Below are positions 25,381 to 37,338 of a DNA stretch of 64,000 nucleotides, piece by piece. Source of the DNA: Enoplolaimus lenunculus. Its lineage: Eukaryota > Nematoda > Enoplea > Enoplida > Thoracostomopsidae. The translations under genes and the position numbers were made by a program. The stretch is from positions 62,001 to 126,000 of the forward strand of contig JASANG010003911.1 of the NCBI GenBank assembly GCA_030248215.1, written 5' to 3'. The notes beneath the pieces are model-generated. The model saw nothing but the letters and a program-made list of their open reading frames with translations, ran no database searches and was not told where the DNA came from. Positions within the stretch are counted from its first letter, which is position 1. Each line of letters opens with the position of its first letter.

Positions 25381-26077
25381 ACATGACTCAAGATAGTGGC
25401 TAGGTTGCATAAACATGACTTTATGTAGAATTCCGACTTAGGTCAAGATTTTTCTTAAGTTTTGTAGTTATGACTTATGTTGGACGTTTTTCAGCACGGT
25501 ATTTAATTTGCCAAATGAGCAATAGTTGCTGAAGTTTGTGCTAATTTTGAGATACCACACTACAGATCTAAGCAAAAACTCAATTTTCGTGTTGGAAATC
25601 AGATACCTGTAAGACTCTGTCTTGATCTTACGTTATTGACTAAGGCCAGGACATACGACTTCACAACTGTACGCTTGTAAGAGTTATGCTGTATTTCACG
25701 GTATAGAAGGCTACTAAAACTGACAACAAACATTTCAGAAGGTAGCTTTGTGATATTTACATAGCTAGTTTCAGGAAACTCATGTCATTAGCAAGATATT
25801 ACAAAAGAGATTACAAAGCAAAAAATCCGAAAGTACACTATGAACAGTTAAAGCGCATATTAAAAAATTCTGTGTTGCACATGAAACATGTTCGCACGGC
25901 TTATACTTTGCATGAAGATATAATCACACATTTGCAACACTTATATATTTAAACCAAAAAATGTAATTACTGCGTAACACAAATTGTTTTGATACGTAAA
26001 ACATACCTTTTTAGGTTCGCGATGGTTAATTAGCATGTTATTTTAATACTAAACACCCTTTTTTCAGTTTTATCGAT

Positions 26078-29000
26078 ATGGCATCTTCCATTGATTTTGA
26101 ACAAGTAAGTATATACATACAGATTCTGTTGCGTGAAATATTTTGCACCTTGAAATTTACGGTTAGCTAATAGGTGAGCTGCAGGTGTATGTAGTACGTA
26201 CGTAGTAAGCATGTGAGACATTTTTGTTCGTTATGTGTATATGCAATATAATGTAGTGCGCTATATGTAAGCTAGCCGACCGGCAGATGTGCACAAGCAA
26301 TATAATGCAGGGCACATCAAGTATGCTAAATGGCAGCATACGGTCAACACATAGAGTCGACGAAAATGCGTTGGAGAGGCGGGCTACGTAGCGCAGTAGT
26401 AGAGTGTTCGCTTAAAAGGTTCATAGGCTTAGGAGCTATCTAGACAGACACTTATATTCATAAAATAAATTTTGTGGGGCAAATGGTTAGTTAGAGGTTG
26501 TTCTTTGCGGTCCAGGTGGTTAACAGTTTTTATTAGTTGATAAATTGTTCATTTTGTGCTGCAGGCAATGGCAGATTTTCGTGCGATGTTTCCTCACATG
26601 AAGCCAGAAGTGATTGAAGCAGTCCTTCGCGCGAATGATGGTTCCGTCGACGAAACCGTTAACCACTTACTATCCATGTCTGCTAACTTAGACGATACAG
26701 ATAATGGCGTGGTATATAGGTTTTTTCAATAATTTTGTGAATCCGTTTTGTCAAGAGTAGACTTTGTAAATTTTGTAAGTTCACTCAAATTATAGATCGG
26801 TGTCCGACTAAAGCAGTACGTATCCAAAGCTTTATATGCTTCAAAATAAATATCATCGTAAATTTTATATGTAAACCTTTGTTTGTAACAGTTACTTTGC
26901 TCTACCCGGTTGTTTCAGAAATGTCCATCCAAATTATTGCCAGAAACTTCTGCTGTAGCTAATCTAGTTGGTGCTCCTGGAAAGCACAATTTAAATGGTC
27001 GCGGCCAATTTGAGCAATTTAGTGCAGGTGAACGACGAGAATTTGCGCTGCATCATATTCCTGAACCGTCAACTGACATTCCCGTGGTGTATGGTGCGAC
27101 CGGTCACGCATTTACGACTGGATCTGGGGCGTCAACAAGTTACAGTGATACGCAGTCTGATAGGTAATGAGCCAGCTGTTTTAAGTTTCATTGTATAAAT
27201 TTCAGGTTTTTGCCGCAATAGATCAGAACTCAGGAACTAATTCTGATTACTTTTGAAATGTTTGGCACGCAGTTTTTAAAAAGTCGGCCACTAAACACTC
27301 GTGTCAACAATTTGGCTCATATTATGTCCTAAATTAAGCTATTAGAGCGATTTTGTTTAGTTACTATTAACCAAGGAGCAAATGGAATTTTGATTCCAAT
27401 TAGAATATTACGATTGCTGGTATAATCGGATTCGGAATGGTGATTTTTCATAGTGTCTCACCTGTGTTTTTTGCAGTTATGTGCAAAATTTACCCTAGGT
27501 TCTCTTAATTTTCGTAACAATCAGTGGTTATAGAAATTATTATCGAAATACTAATAACATGCACGCTAAAAAGACTCTGTATCTAAAAATCATTGGCTCT
27601 GAAACTTTGTCGTTTCCGATTTCGATTGCGGTATAGATTTCCTGTTCTGATTCGAATTTCGGTGTAATTTTGTTCTTTTTGCACTTTGCCATCAACACAA
27701 CATTAGATGCGCGACACTGATATATAATGCGTGAAATTTTGCTTTTTGAAACCTGCTGGAATTTTTCGGAAGAACATATTGTATACTAGGCACTGGATTC
27801 AATCGAAACGAACGCGCGATAGTTTGTTGTATATTCAGTCGTAACAAGAATAGCTTGAATGTGTCGTTATTTTTGTTTGAGTGAAATGCTAATATCACTG
27901 TCAGCATAAATTCACGTTTGGTTACTGATTAGACGGGCCAATGTGAGGTATTTTTATTGATTTTGTTTATCTGTGGCCGTTTCAGCTTGCAATCTCATCG
28001 TACAACTGATTCAGCGAACCCAAGACAGTATTCATCGTCAACGTCGTTGCGTCGCTACAACCCGCCATTGATTGGTACGCTTCCAGAAGACTTTTTACGA
28101 CTAAAGCTGTGCGATCCGCCACCGTCTTACCAATCTGTGATGAACGCTGCGGCGGCGGCAGCGGCTGTTAATGGCATTAATATACCAAACGGGGCCCAGA
28201 AGCATTTATCTCAGTCGTGCATGGATCCTTCCGGTGAACAAGAATCGGCCACATTTGGTTTTGCAACATCTAGTGACGGTTATCGTCACCAAGACTGGGC
28301 AGATCAACAGTCCATGGCACTTGCTGAACAACGCCGTTATGGCTATGGTAATGCAACAACAGCGTCTGCAATGCCTACACAATGGAACGGTGGTAACGCG
28401 TCGGACAGCCCGTACGAATTTCCAGCAACCACGAATCTTGACTCGTCAGGATACAGTAACCATCAGCAACGCCGAGCGCTAAGCCTGCACGCATCTCCTG
28501 CGCATCGAGATGGATTTTATCGATCGGCAAAAAATGGTGCAAGTGGACGAACCATGCAACCGCCGAAAACACTGCCTTATCGATTGAACAAGCAGGTATG
28601 TATGCTTATTTTTCAAAGCAACTTCGATTGTTAAACTCTTTGAGCGAAGCGTTTTATGTTTTGTACTTGGGGGTAAGCCGTTTATTAGCTACAGGCTAAT
28701 TTGCATAATTAATTAAGCCTAAATTAGGACTTTCCACAATATTTCACTAATTATTACAGTTAGAAGCCATCTAATTTTAGCATTAAAGGGTTTTTGGGTG
28801 CGAGGAATCTGCGCAGACTGTTTACAAACCTCCAAAACCGATGATTGAGCAGTTAGCTAATGACAATTTGCATATTAGCATAGGTTATAAGCCTAAATTA
28901 GGATTTTTACAATATTTCACTAATTATTAAAGTTAAAAGCAATGTAATTTCAGCACTAAAGGGTTTTTAGGTGCAAGGAATTTGAATAAAAAGTTTACAA

Positions 29001-32000
29001 ACATCCAAAACCGATAAATGAATAGTTAGCTAATAACTAATTTGCATATTAGCTTAATTGACAAGACAAAACTAGGAATTTAAATTATTTCAATAATTTT
29101 TAGGGATCACTGAAGGTTTTTAGGTGCGAGGAATCTGAATAAATTGTTTACAAACCTCCAAAACCGATAATTGAATAGTTAGCTAATAGTTAATTTGCAT
29201 ATTAGCTTTATTGACAAGACAAAACTTGGATTTTTTAAATTATTTCAATAATTATTAGGGCTCACTGAATATTTCTGGGTGCGAGGAATCTGAATAAATT
29301 GTTTACAAACCTCCAAAACCGACAACTGAATAGTTAGCTAATAGCTAATTTACATATTAGCGTAATTGACAAGACAAAATTAGGACTTTTTAAATTATTC
29401 CAAAAATTATAGGGTGGCTGAAGGGTTTTTGGGTACGAGGAATCGGAGGAAATTGCTTACAAACCTCCAAAACCGATAAATAAATAGTTAGCTAATAACT
29501 AATTTGCATATTACCTTAATTGCTTACGTGTGTTTGAGCTTCGCGCAATTAATGTAGTCCCACTATGACTGGTTGAAGTGTGTTTTGTTTGTTTCAGTTT
29601 AGCCTTTTAGGTATATTCCAGAGTGCAAACGGAATTGATGAATGTAGGACAGAAAGATAACTCATTTCAGGGATATCCTGGCCACTCTGCGGTGACCTAT
29701 CCGTGCTCGTACGGCATGGGTATATTTCGATCTGCGCAAACGTTGCATAATCATACTGCGGAACGAAACCATTATTCAACAAAGCATAAACATAAACGGA
29801 CCGCCAGAGCTCATAGTAACGCTGGGGTTGAACGACTTCAGGTAGGTTGGTTTCAGTTTGATCGCATACAGCTACAGTACGAAAACTTTTGATAGATCGC
29901 AAAATGCGCCAACAGTTATTGTTCTAAGATTTTCATTTTTATTGCACTATCACAACCTGAAATTAAGTTTGGCTGTGTTCGTGCATGTATAGCAGTTCAA
30001 TGAGTTAATCCTGTCATCGATCTATTTATATTGTATGTCGGTGATTGATCTGGAGTACGACTCTAAATTTAAAGAGCATTTTTTTGTTTTGCGGAGAAAT
30101 TACTCACTATGTGTGCCTTGGTTTTGTTTTAAATTAGTACTGCTTATTGAATCAAATCTGCTATAACGGAAAACCGAAATATTTTTGGAAAAGCAAAAAC
30201 AAACTTTCTATGTGTTTAATTTTTAATATATTTATGGTTTATAATTTTGGAATTATTATTGACATTCAGTGCGTGTTTAACGGTTTTTGATTGTTTGTCT
30301 TTGTATGAAAACTAACAATTTAATTTTCTTCTATATTTGCTTGATAGCAGCTTGATCAAATGCAGATGCAGTCTGTTATGCTTGATGATAAACTGGCTGA
30401 AAACAATTGGCAACGTCAGATTGCAAAAGATCCGGAACTTACCAGGCTAGTTTTTTTTGTTTGTAGGTACAATCTCTCCATACGTAGTTTAATTAATGTT
30501 GTGCACTACATTTTCTATGCAAATTTTGAGTTTGAATGAAAGGCCATAAAATATCAGTTTGGTTTTTGATCGTGAAACAAAATGTTACTTTTAAGATTGT
30601 TTACGGAAACGCTATTTTGCGCATGAAAGGATATAACTTAAATTAATTTATTGGTCATTTTAAAGCTGAATCTTAATAGTATACGTAAGATGGTTGCATA
30701 CAACTTTTATAATGGTAATGTTGATGTACCTTTTCTCAAAACTGGATACATTTCGAGCTGCTAAAATATAACTTTTGTTATAGTTTCTTGGAAGATGAAA
30801 GATTAGCAATTTTGCTGCAAAACCGAGAACTATTACGCGAATTACAACGAGATCCAGAATTTTTGGCAGCTATGCAAATGTCCAATTTGACAGGTTGGGT
30901 TATAGCGAATGTATTATGAAGTCACCGCAAGTGAACCTGTGTCGGAGGAAATGCTACTTCTTGCTGAAAGCTCTGCATGCTGTCCGGCGTTGAAATTTGA
31001 TGGTTATGTAACCGATACAATCAGCATGTTCATCTCACCATTCGAAAACTACCCTTAGTTCTACGTTTGATTGATAAATTTGAAGCAGAACCTAGATATT
31101 GAGAGGAGAAAATGTAACAGTGTGCACAGACTATAAACGTCTCTTACGCTGCCATCCCTTGTTACATATACAATTACTGGATAACAGTTACAAACTATTT
31201 GATTAGACTTTACTCCGAATGGGTATCTGAACAGCTTACTATCAAGCCTATTGTGTTGAACAGCTCTTACCTTCAAAAGACATTCCTCCACAGATAAGCA
31301 TAATGCATATTTTTTGAAACTTAAAATAAAGTTACTTCCTTCATCTGCCTTATTTAGACAATATGATAATTGATCAGACAATACTATATATAGTATGAGG
31401 TTGTGCGGGATGTTTATTAAGCTTGAAGTGCCTATTCAGATCCCTGACGTATAAGCATATTCGAAATTTATTTAACTTCGATGAATAAGGATGTCTCAAT
31501 TCTAATACTAAAGATGTGCGCTTGTTGAGTATTAGTGAGATGATTGTGATTGTAGGTGAATCTAGTTCTGGCTTCAAACAACGTGAACGTTCAAAAAATT
31601 CTAGTAATGAAACTGTTTTACCGTCAAGCAGTGGCATTTATTTCGGGAGTGATTCACGGACAAATGCCGAAGAATTATGGCAGCCGAGTCCTCATGACAG
31701 TGATTATGACAATTCGTGTATGTTATATCTGTATTCGTTATTTCGTGAACATACAATTCAACAAATAGTGGCAGTATTCTTTTATAGTCCAATATAATAA
31801 TTTTGGTTGATAATTTTATTAAATCATAGCATAGCGTGTGCACGACAACAGCACGCCGTTTAAGTCGTTTTTTCCAGGCAGGCCGGGATACAACTAACTT
31901 GGATTTCACTGCTTCTGATGTATGTCTCTTCGCCATCGTGTTTCAACATAAGCCATCTCTTTCTTCAGCCCCAACGTCTGATGTCTCTTTGTCTCGCGAT

Positions 32001-33784
32001 CTCTCTTGGTCTTTCGCCTTCACCTAGAATGTCTCTGACCGTCTCATTTTTCACATTCATGTAATTTCAACCCTACTATCATTCTTAACATCCTCATTTC
32101 TGCTACGTTATACTCTTGCTTTCCTTCTTTGTCATCGTCCATGTACAAAACCGACCTTACACACGCCTTGGACACGATCCTTTTCCAAGGTTTTTAGTTT
32201 TCATTTGGCGCCACAAATATCTTTGTTGCTTCAAAAATACTTTTATTGCACCAGATCATAACCACGTTTTGCAACTATTATAAAAACCGATTTGTTTCTC
32301 ACAATATTTAAATATGGAAGCGTAGAACAGCGTACTTCGTCATGGTCCGCTATGATGATGTCATTTTAAGTACGTAATGTGTGTATACTCATATGCAGAC
32401 CGAGATTTTAAATAGTTTGTCAGAAAGTGTGTGAAATTTTTGCAAAGTTTCATAAATATTGTTGCGCATCTGGTAAGGTTTTGGCGCAAAAACCTGTCCC
32501 CTTCTTTTTCAGACCTATTCCTTTTCTCATCTACGTACTCGAACATTCTCTCCTCTTTCACTTACCTCAAGCAACCGCTATCCTTGCATTCCGCTGACAC
32601 CAACGTGTTCATTCAAATCACCTACAATCACACACGAATACCGATTTATTATAATATTGTATTGTTTGGGTAATATTTTTGAGACCGCCGTATGTTAAAT
32701 CAATTTTGCTGCTTATTTTAGCGTTTGCTCAACCTACAACACCAGTTGGAGCTGCGGCATTCCCGTATACCAAAGAACTGCCGAGGCAAGAAGCCGACCT
32801 GGTATTTTTGCAGAAACTTAAATTCATGAGTAAAAGTGAGCAAATAATTGGGGAAGTTCCATCTCAGATGATGTGCTTAGAATATTGATGTACTAAATTT
32901 TGTTTCGTAATATAACGATGCTAATTCGCCATTCACAATTACACGCATTGTGACCACTACCACAAGTTTTCGAATTGACTTAAGCTCCCACTTATAATTG
33001 ACTAGAGATGCAATGTAATAGGAAAGCTTGGTACTTACATTGCCATAAAAACACATTTTACATGATAACACTGCGTTTATGGGAGGATATTTTCAAACCT
33101 TGCGCTAACGCTGTGTTATAAATATTTTGGTGGACATAGCTGGCAAAATACACGCATTGTGTAATGTTGGTGTTGTAGTCTTCTATATTGAAATAGTGCA
33201 TACGTAGCAATAGTAACTTGACACTAGATTGAATTGTATTATTCAGGTTCCAAACAACGGTTTGCTGTAGCGGCTCGAAAATTTTTGAATCGCCACAAAG
33301 GATCCAAGGGAATGTAAGATTTGTAACTTGCGTATACGTATTGTGATTTACAATATTTTGGTTTGTGGGTTAAGTTAAGAAGAGTAATTTGTACATTATT
33401 TTTGATGCGAATGCATATATTTTTGTAATCGTTATCTTGTCTGACTGTCTTTTAACTAGTAGAACCTGGCAGAAAACTATGTTTTGCTCCAATTGCTAAT
33501 TGTAGCCTTGGTTCGAGTGGTAGTGCGTCAAATATGTCGAATTTGTGTTTGTTGGACGATGACAAACGTCGAAATGTAGTGCCTGATTTACCGTTTCGTG
33601 AACACGGCTTGAGGACAGGTTACGATCAAATCTCAGATAGCGACGAAGAAAGTGACAAAAATGAGCGTAATGGTGAACATGATTTTGAGGTAAAAATCTA
33701 TGTAATAGAGTTGCTTGAGGTATAAGAATTACTATTTTGCAGGTCTTCGCGGCGAAGTCTGTTATCCGTACCAAAAGTGGATGA
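26078..33784 (+). CDS. CUEDC1: CUEDC1-like CUE domain protein, 12 exons
   Basis: CUE domains bind ubiquitin, so this is probably a cytosolic ubiquitin-binding adaptor. The molecular role of CUEDC1 is poorly defined. CDS exons: 26078-26104, 26565-26711, 26919-27163, 27986-28595, 29611-29841, 30351-30466, 30784-30893, 31556-31717, 32722-32835, 33247-33313, 33473-33689, 33743-33784. The total is 2088 nt (695 aa), against about 386 aa in human, with the extra length in low-complexity exons. The CUE domain covers residues 10-48 (AMADFRAMFPHMKPEVIEAV, with the MFP motif). Other matches to human: YNPPLIGTLPEDFLRL, FLEDERLAILLQNRELLREL, KLKFMSKSSKQRFAVAARKF. A PPSY motif in exon 5 could bind WW domains (human has PPVY). 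A poly-Ala run follows it. The exon 11 start is uncertain: 33473 and 33506 both keep frame, the latter giving 684 aa. Exon 6 may start at 30348 or 30351 (tandem CAG). Confidence 0.88.
26208..26430 (+). repeat. tRNA-like dispersed repeat (SINE-like), copy 2
   Basis: Parallel to copy 1 over about 200 bases, in the same orientation: GCATGTGAGACATTTTTGTT, GTATGCTAAATGGCAG, ATAGAGTCGACGAAAATGCG, GGGCTACGTAGCGCAGTAGT, AGAGTGTTCGCTTAAAA. The tRNA-like portion is more decayed than in copy 1 and the B box is lost. It sits in the first CUEDC1 coding intron, so the two copies bracket coding exon 1. Confidence 0.7.
27375..27680. repeat. dispersed repeat B, decayed copy
   Basis: Contains ATCGGATTCGGAATGG and, about 180 bases on, CCGATTTCGATTGCGGTATA and TTCTGATTCGAATTTCGGTG, in the same order as repeat B at 34100-34490. 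It lies in the CUEDC1 intron 27164-27985. Confidence 0.5.
28690..29525. repeat. intronic satellite, about 155-bp unit, 5-6 copies
   Basis: Each unit contains GGGTTTTTGGGTGCGAGGAA, TTGTTTACAAACCTCCAAAA, CCGATAAATGAATAGTTAGC and TAATTTGCATATTAGC. The GAGGAATC words lie near 28803, 28976, 29128, 29284 and 29438, giving spacings of about 152-156 after a longer first interval. Units differ by roughly 10-20%. The array fills most of the CUEDC1 intron 28596-29610 and stops just before its acceptor. Each unit carries the octamer ATTTGCAT (one has ATTTACAT). Confidence 0.9.
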
Positions 33785-34099
33785 TCACTCAAACATACAA
33801 GTAGGCAGCTAGTCAGGATTTTCAAAGCACAGAATGTACCCGCACGTGTTGGAATCGGTGTCGCATGTATAACACATTTTGTAAAGATATTAATTTTTAG
33901 GAATGTAAGCGGACATTTTAGGCTTACTATAAGTCATTAACCTTGTGGGTAGGTCCTTATAAGTAACTTGGCCGAACCGTTTTTGGGTATATAGAAGCGG
34001 CTCGACATAATGCGTTTAAACGATCCCAGCTCTTGATCCAATGAATGGGCTAGTTTGTTGCGGTTATTTCGTTACTCAAATGAAACATTCTGATGGTCG

Positions 34100-34490
34100 A
34101 TCCGTATTGCGGAACCATGTGAGCAGAAAGTTCCAGTTGCGATTCCGTTTGCACAATCAATCGGAATCGGGATTTCCACATTTTAATTTTAGGCCAACTG
34201 TTGTGATATGTTGTTTAAAAATTCTGCATCGTTTATGTATTAAATTGTTTTAGGTGAGTGACTTAACTATCAATGATTGATTGTCGTTTAGTTTTCCAGA
34301 GCCAAATAAGGATTGCCAATTGTTCCTGCGACGTTTTTGAGAATTATTTTGCCAGCCAACAGATACCCATAATCAATATTAATTTGTTTATCCAAATTAT
34401 CCGTATAGTCACAAAATTTGCAGTTCCGATTCCGGTATAAATTTGTTGTTCCGATTCTGATTCCGGTATAATACAGTTCCGCTTTGCACC
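34100..34490. repeat. dispersed repeat B, copy near CUEDC1 3' end
   Basis: GTTCCAGTTGCGATTCCG and CAATCAATCGGAATCGGGAT at the left, GCAGTTCCGATTCCGGTATA and TTGTTGTTCCGATTCTGATT at the right, ending TTCCGCTTTGCACCCTAG. The end therefore reads CTAGGGTGCAAAGCGGAA on the other strand, similar to hAT-type CAGGGTGC ends. The order of blocks matches 8262-8605. Confidence 0.6.
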
Positions 34491-35625
34491 CTAGATGTGA
34501 GAGCTTTTAGTTATGGAATTTTCATTTTAGCATTATGTTAGATGTTTGACAGGGTCGCATGTTTGCAGCCAACAGCACTAAGCCTTGCTTCCTTCAAATT
34601 ATTTTTCTACTCTACTGATTTCAGGATAACCGTCCTTCAACTATACGTTGAGAGTTTGATTATGCCATTCGCCATTTTCCTCGTGTATAGAGATAGTCTG
34701 AATGAAATGTGCATAATTTTTTGTTTTGTTTGTGTTGCATAGTTTTATTAAATTGCATGTCTAAAGTATATTGGAGTTTCTTGATCGTCTAATAGTTTGC
34801 AGCCTACCGGCATACCGGCAAATGTAGCATTTAGTCTATGCAGAATTTGCTAAGCCAAAATGTAAAATTGTTTTATTCTCTGCTGCTTAGACAGTAAAGC
34901 CGAAACGTCAATGTTCCATTGAGTTTTGCAGTTTCGGTACAAAAATCTGCGGTTTTCTTATCTAGTTTCTGCTATAAAAATTAATTATTCATTTGCAGTT
35001 ATTGTTGTAGTTAATACGTAAAATTCAATAATTTCCAAAGCTGTATTAGGGCGGCGCTATAATTGTTGTCCGATTTGAATTCTAATCTAAGACCATTAAA
35101 GTTTGTAGTAATCGTGTCAAATACTTGGTTTAAGGCTGGTTTAGTAAGTCTTCAGCCGGTATGAATTGTGACATTAATGAGCGTATCGGTTTACGTCATC
35201 CTTTTACCAATTGTGTGCCATAGTTTTATCTTTTGTATATTGCAATGTTTTGAACTACGATTTCTTGGTATCTCATTTATTAGTTTGGCATGTCGATTTT
35301 TAATGTTTTTGTATATTTTCAAGTCAAGTTGATTCGAATGGGATGATATTAAAGTGTGATTGAAGTTTCAGCTAGTGTTATAGTGTATGTCATGTACTCT
35401 GACTGATGCATAGTACCTTAAATTGGGCTCAAGTTATAAGCTTATGCGTTTTAAGCATGGGTAGAGCATGAATGATGTCAGAATCTCGGCCACATATCTG
35501 AGCGTGGCTAAAAGTTTGAAAAGGGTTTACGTATATTCTATAAAAAGTCGAAAGTAGCTCCTTGTTTTGCCTATTGAAAAGGGTTCAATAACTCGTGTAT
35601 AAAAACCATAAGAAGGGGTAACTTA

Positions 35626-35769
35626 AGGGTTGCGCTATTCTTTACTGTGCCGCACGCCGCTGTGCGTTACTAACAAACATATAGGCAAAATCTTTGCGCG
35701 CAGCAATTTTTAGTAAAAAAGTTATATCGTAACTCCCGGTGGCGGGCGCCGAGTATAGCGCAGCCCTTA
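35626..35769. mobile_element. short TIR element with GGGTTGCGCTA ends
   Basis: Left end AAGGGTTGCGCTATTC and right end GAGTATAGCGCAGCCCTT form an inverted pair. The interior is unusually GC-rich (GCCGCACGCCGCTGTGCG, GGTGGCGGGCGCC). A related copy begins GAGGGTTGCGCTATACTCGC near 40698. No transposase is present. Confidence 0.65.
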
Positions 35770-35981
35770 GACCCTTAACCCCCTTTTGGATATATAGTCT
35801 TTTATCAGCTTTCAGTCAAACATAAGCCTATTGTAATCTGAGATCACGGTGGGATGATTTTGAGTAGAAGAATTTACGAGTTATTTGTATGTTCATTCAT
35901 TTGCAAATTGTGCATATATATTGTATATTTGGATATTATTATCAATTATCTCACAAAAACAGAATATAATGATACAACTAT

Positions 35982-36352
35982 CAGGTACAACCGGAGGTCT
36001 ACCTCCGACTCCGGCAGAAAATCGGCCTCCGGCTCCGGCAGACAATCGGCCTTCGGCTCCGGTAGAATTTTTGTTAAAGGTTCCGGCAATTTCGGTAGTA
36101 AAATTTTGCATAATTGTGCACAATTTATCGCTTTAGCGCGTTTTGTTTTACTTTTATCATAATTTTTGGGAAAGAATTTCCGAAATTTCGCAGGAGTTAA
36201 ACGTAAAACCAAACAGCATAACAACGTATTGCAGATATTGACTAAAATTAACTATATAATTAACCATCAATTTTACTGCCTAATTTAACCTGGGCCCCGG
36301 CAAGTTCCGTTGACCTCTGGCTCCGGTATTTTTCACCTCCGGTTGCAGCCTG
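35982..36352 (-). mobile_element. CAGGG-ended MITE (CCGGAG core), copy 1, near-perfect TSD
   Basis: Starts CAGGTACAACCGGAGGT and ends ACCTCCGGTTGCAGCCTG. The flanks ACAACTAT (35974-35981) and ACAGCTAT (36353-36360) match at 7 of 8 bases, as expected for an old 8-bp target duplication. Inside, CCGGAG-type hexamers border an AT-rich centre that matches copy 2 in inverted orientation. CAGGG-like TIRs and 8-bp duplications fit a non-autonomous hAT element. Confidence 0.85.
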
Positions 36353-37338
36353 ACAGCTATAGAGTCACGACTGTTTTGTATTAAAAAATTTCGATCAATG
36401 TGCCTGTTTTTCGTTGATTGTTCTATGGCAAACGTTTTAGATATGGTTGTAGCATGCCTGATGCGGACAGTATGCAACAATTGAAGATTTTATCGATTTC
36501 TTGGCTCTCCATGCAATTCTTAAAAATAAATATATGTTGAAACTTCCTCTTTTCACAGGAATTAAGTTGTCATTATGAAAACTGTAACTCACTCTAGTCT
36601 TTGTTACAAAAGTCAAAGTTTATCACAATGTTTTCTACATTTTTATGTTCGATTTTGAAATCTGGTCTCGTCGTTTTATAGCTCATATATACATTTTATC
36701 GCTGATCCTTCAACCAACGGGGCTAACTGTACAGTAAAAGATGTATATGTTAGTTATTGTAACCAAGTTGAGACAGCCAACACATTTTGTGATATTTGCT
36801 AGTTTTTAATTATTATGAGTTGGTAAAGATTAACATTCTTGTTTGATGCAGCTTAAAATATATATATGTCCATCTAGTGCAAAGTAAAATATTTTGATAC
36901 TTTCTGTGAGGAGCAGATATTCTGGGTTTCACGTTGTATAGCCGCGGGACAGCCGGAACACATTTTTCTTGTTAGAAATTGAGTTGTTTCGCAATCCTAG
37001 ACAGACACCACTTATACTGTAACATATTCGGTATAATTTCTGTCAGTAATCATAATATGTTTGTAGTATATGATTAATTTAAGGTTAATATATATTTCAA
37101 TATCTTATTCCTTTGCGTAAAAACAGTTCAGAACTTTCCATTAACTCTTCAAACTAGGTTTCGGTGAATGTCTTTGAAAATTCGGATGTCCAGAGTTTAT
37201 GTTCATGCTCTCTGGGCAGGTAGCGCTGCATGGCACGCGAACTCGAGCGCCAAGCAGAAGTGCCAGTGGATAAAGATTTCTTTACCCGCTCCGCCGCTTT
37301 ATCAGAGTAAACTTCGTTTTTTACCCGAGGGTATATTT

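Larger units (their letters stand above)
23813..26077. other. divergent intergenic region between TBL2 and CUEDC1
   Basis: The two genes point away from each other, with start codons about 2.27 kb apart, so this stretch should hold both promoters. It contains a 69-bp tandem duplication (24524-24661), a slightly GC-richer open stretch at about 24780-25100 with no recognised product, and one copy of a tRNA-like dispersed repeat (25178-25380). Splice acceptors lie just upstream of both start codons (ending at 23846 on the minus strand and 26067 on the plus strand), so non-coding 5' exons probably lie within this region. Confidence 0.6.

Noticed and set aside
35946-36224. Pro/Gly/Glu-rich frames at 35.9-36.2 and 37.4-37.7 kb
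   Set aside because: They translate the CCGGAG hexamers of the CAGGG-ended MITEs and appear in mirrored form in the inverted copy.
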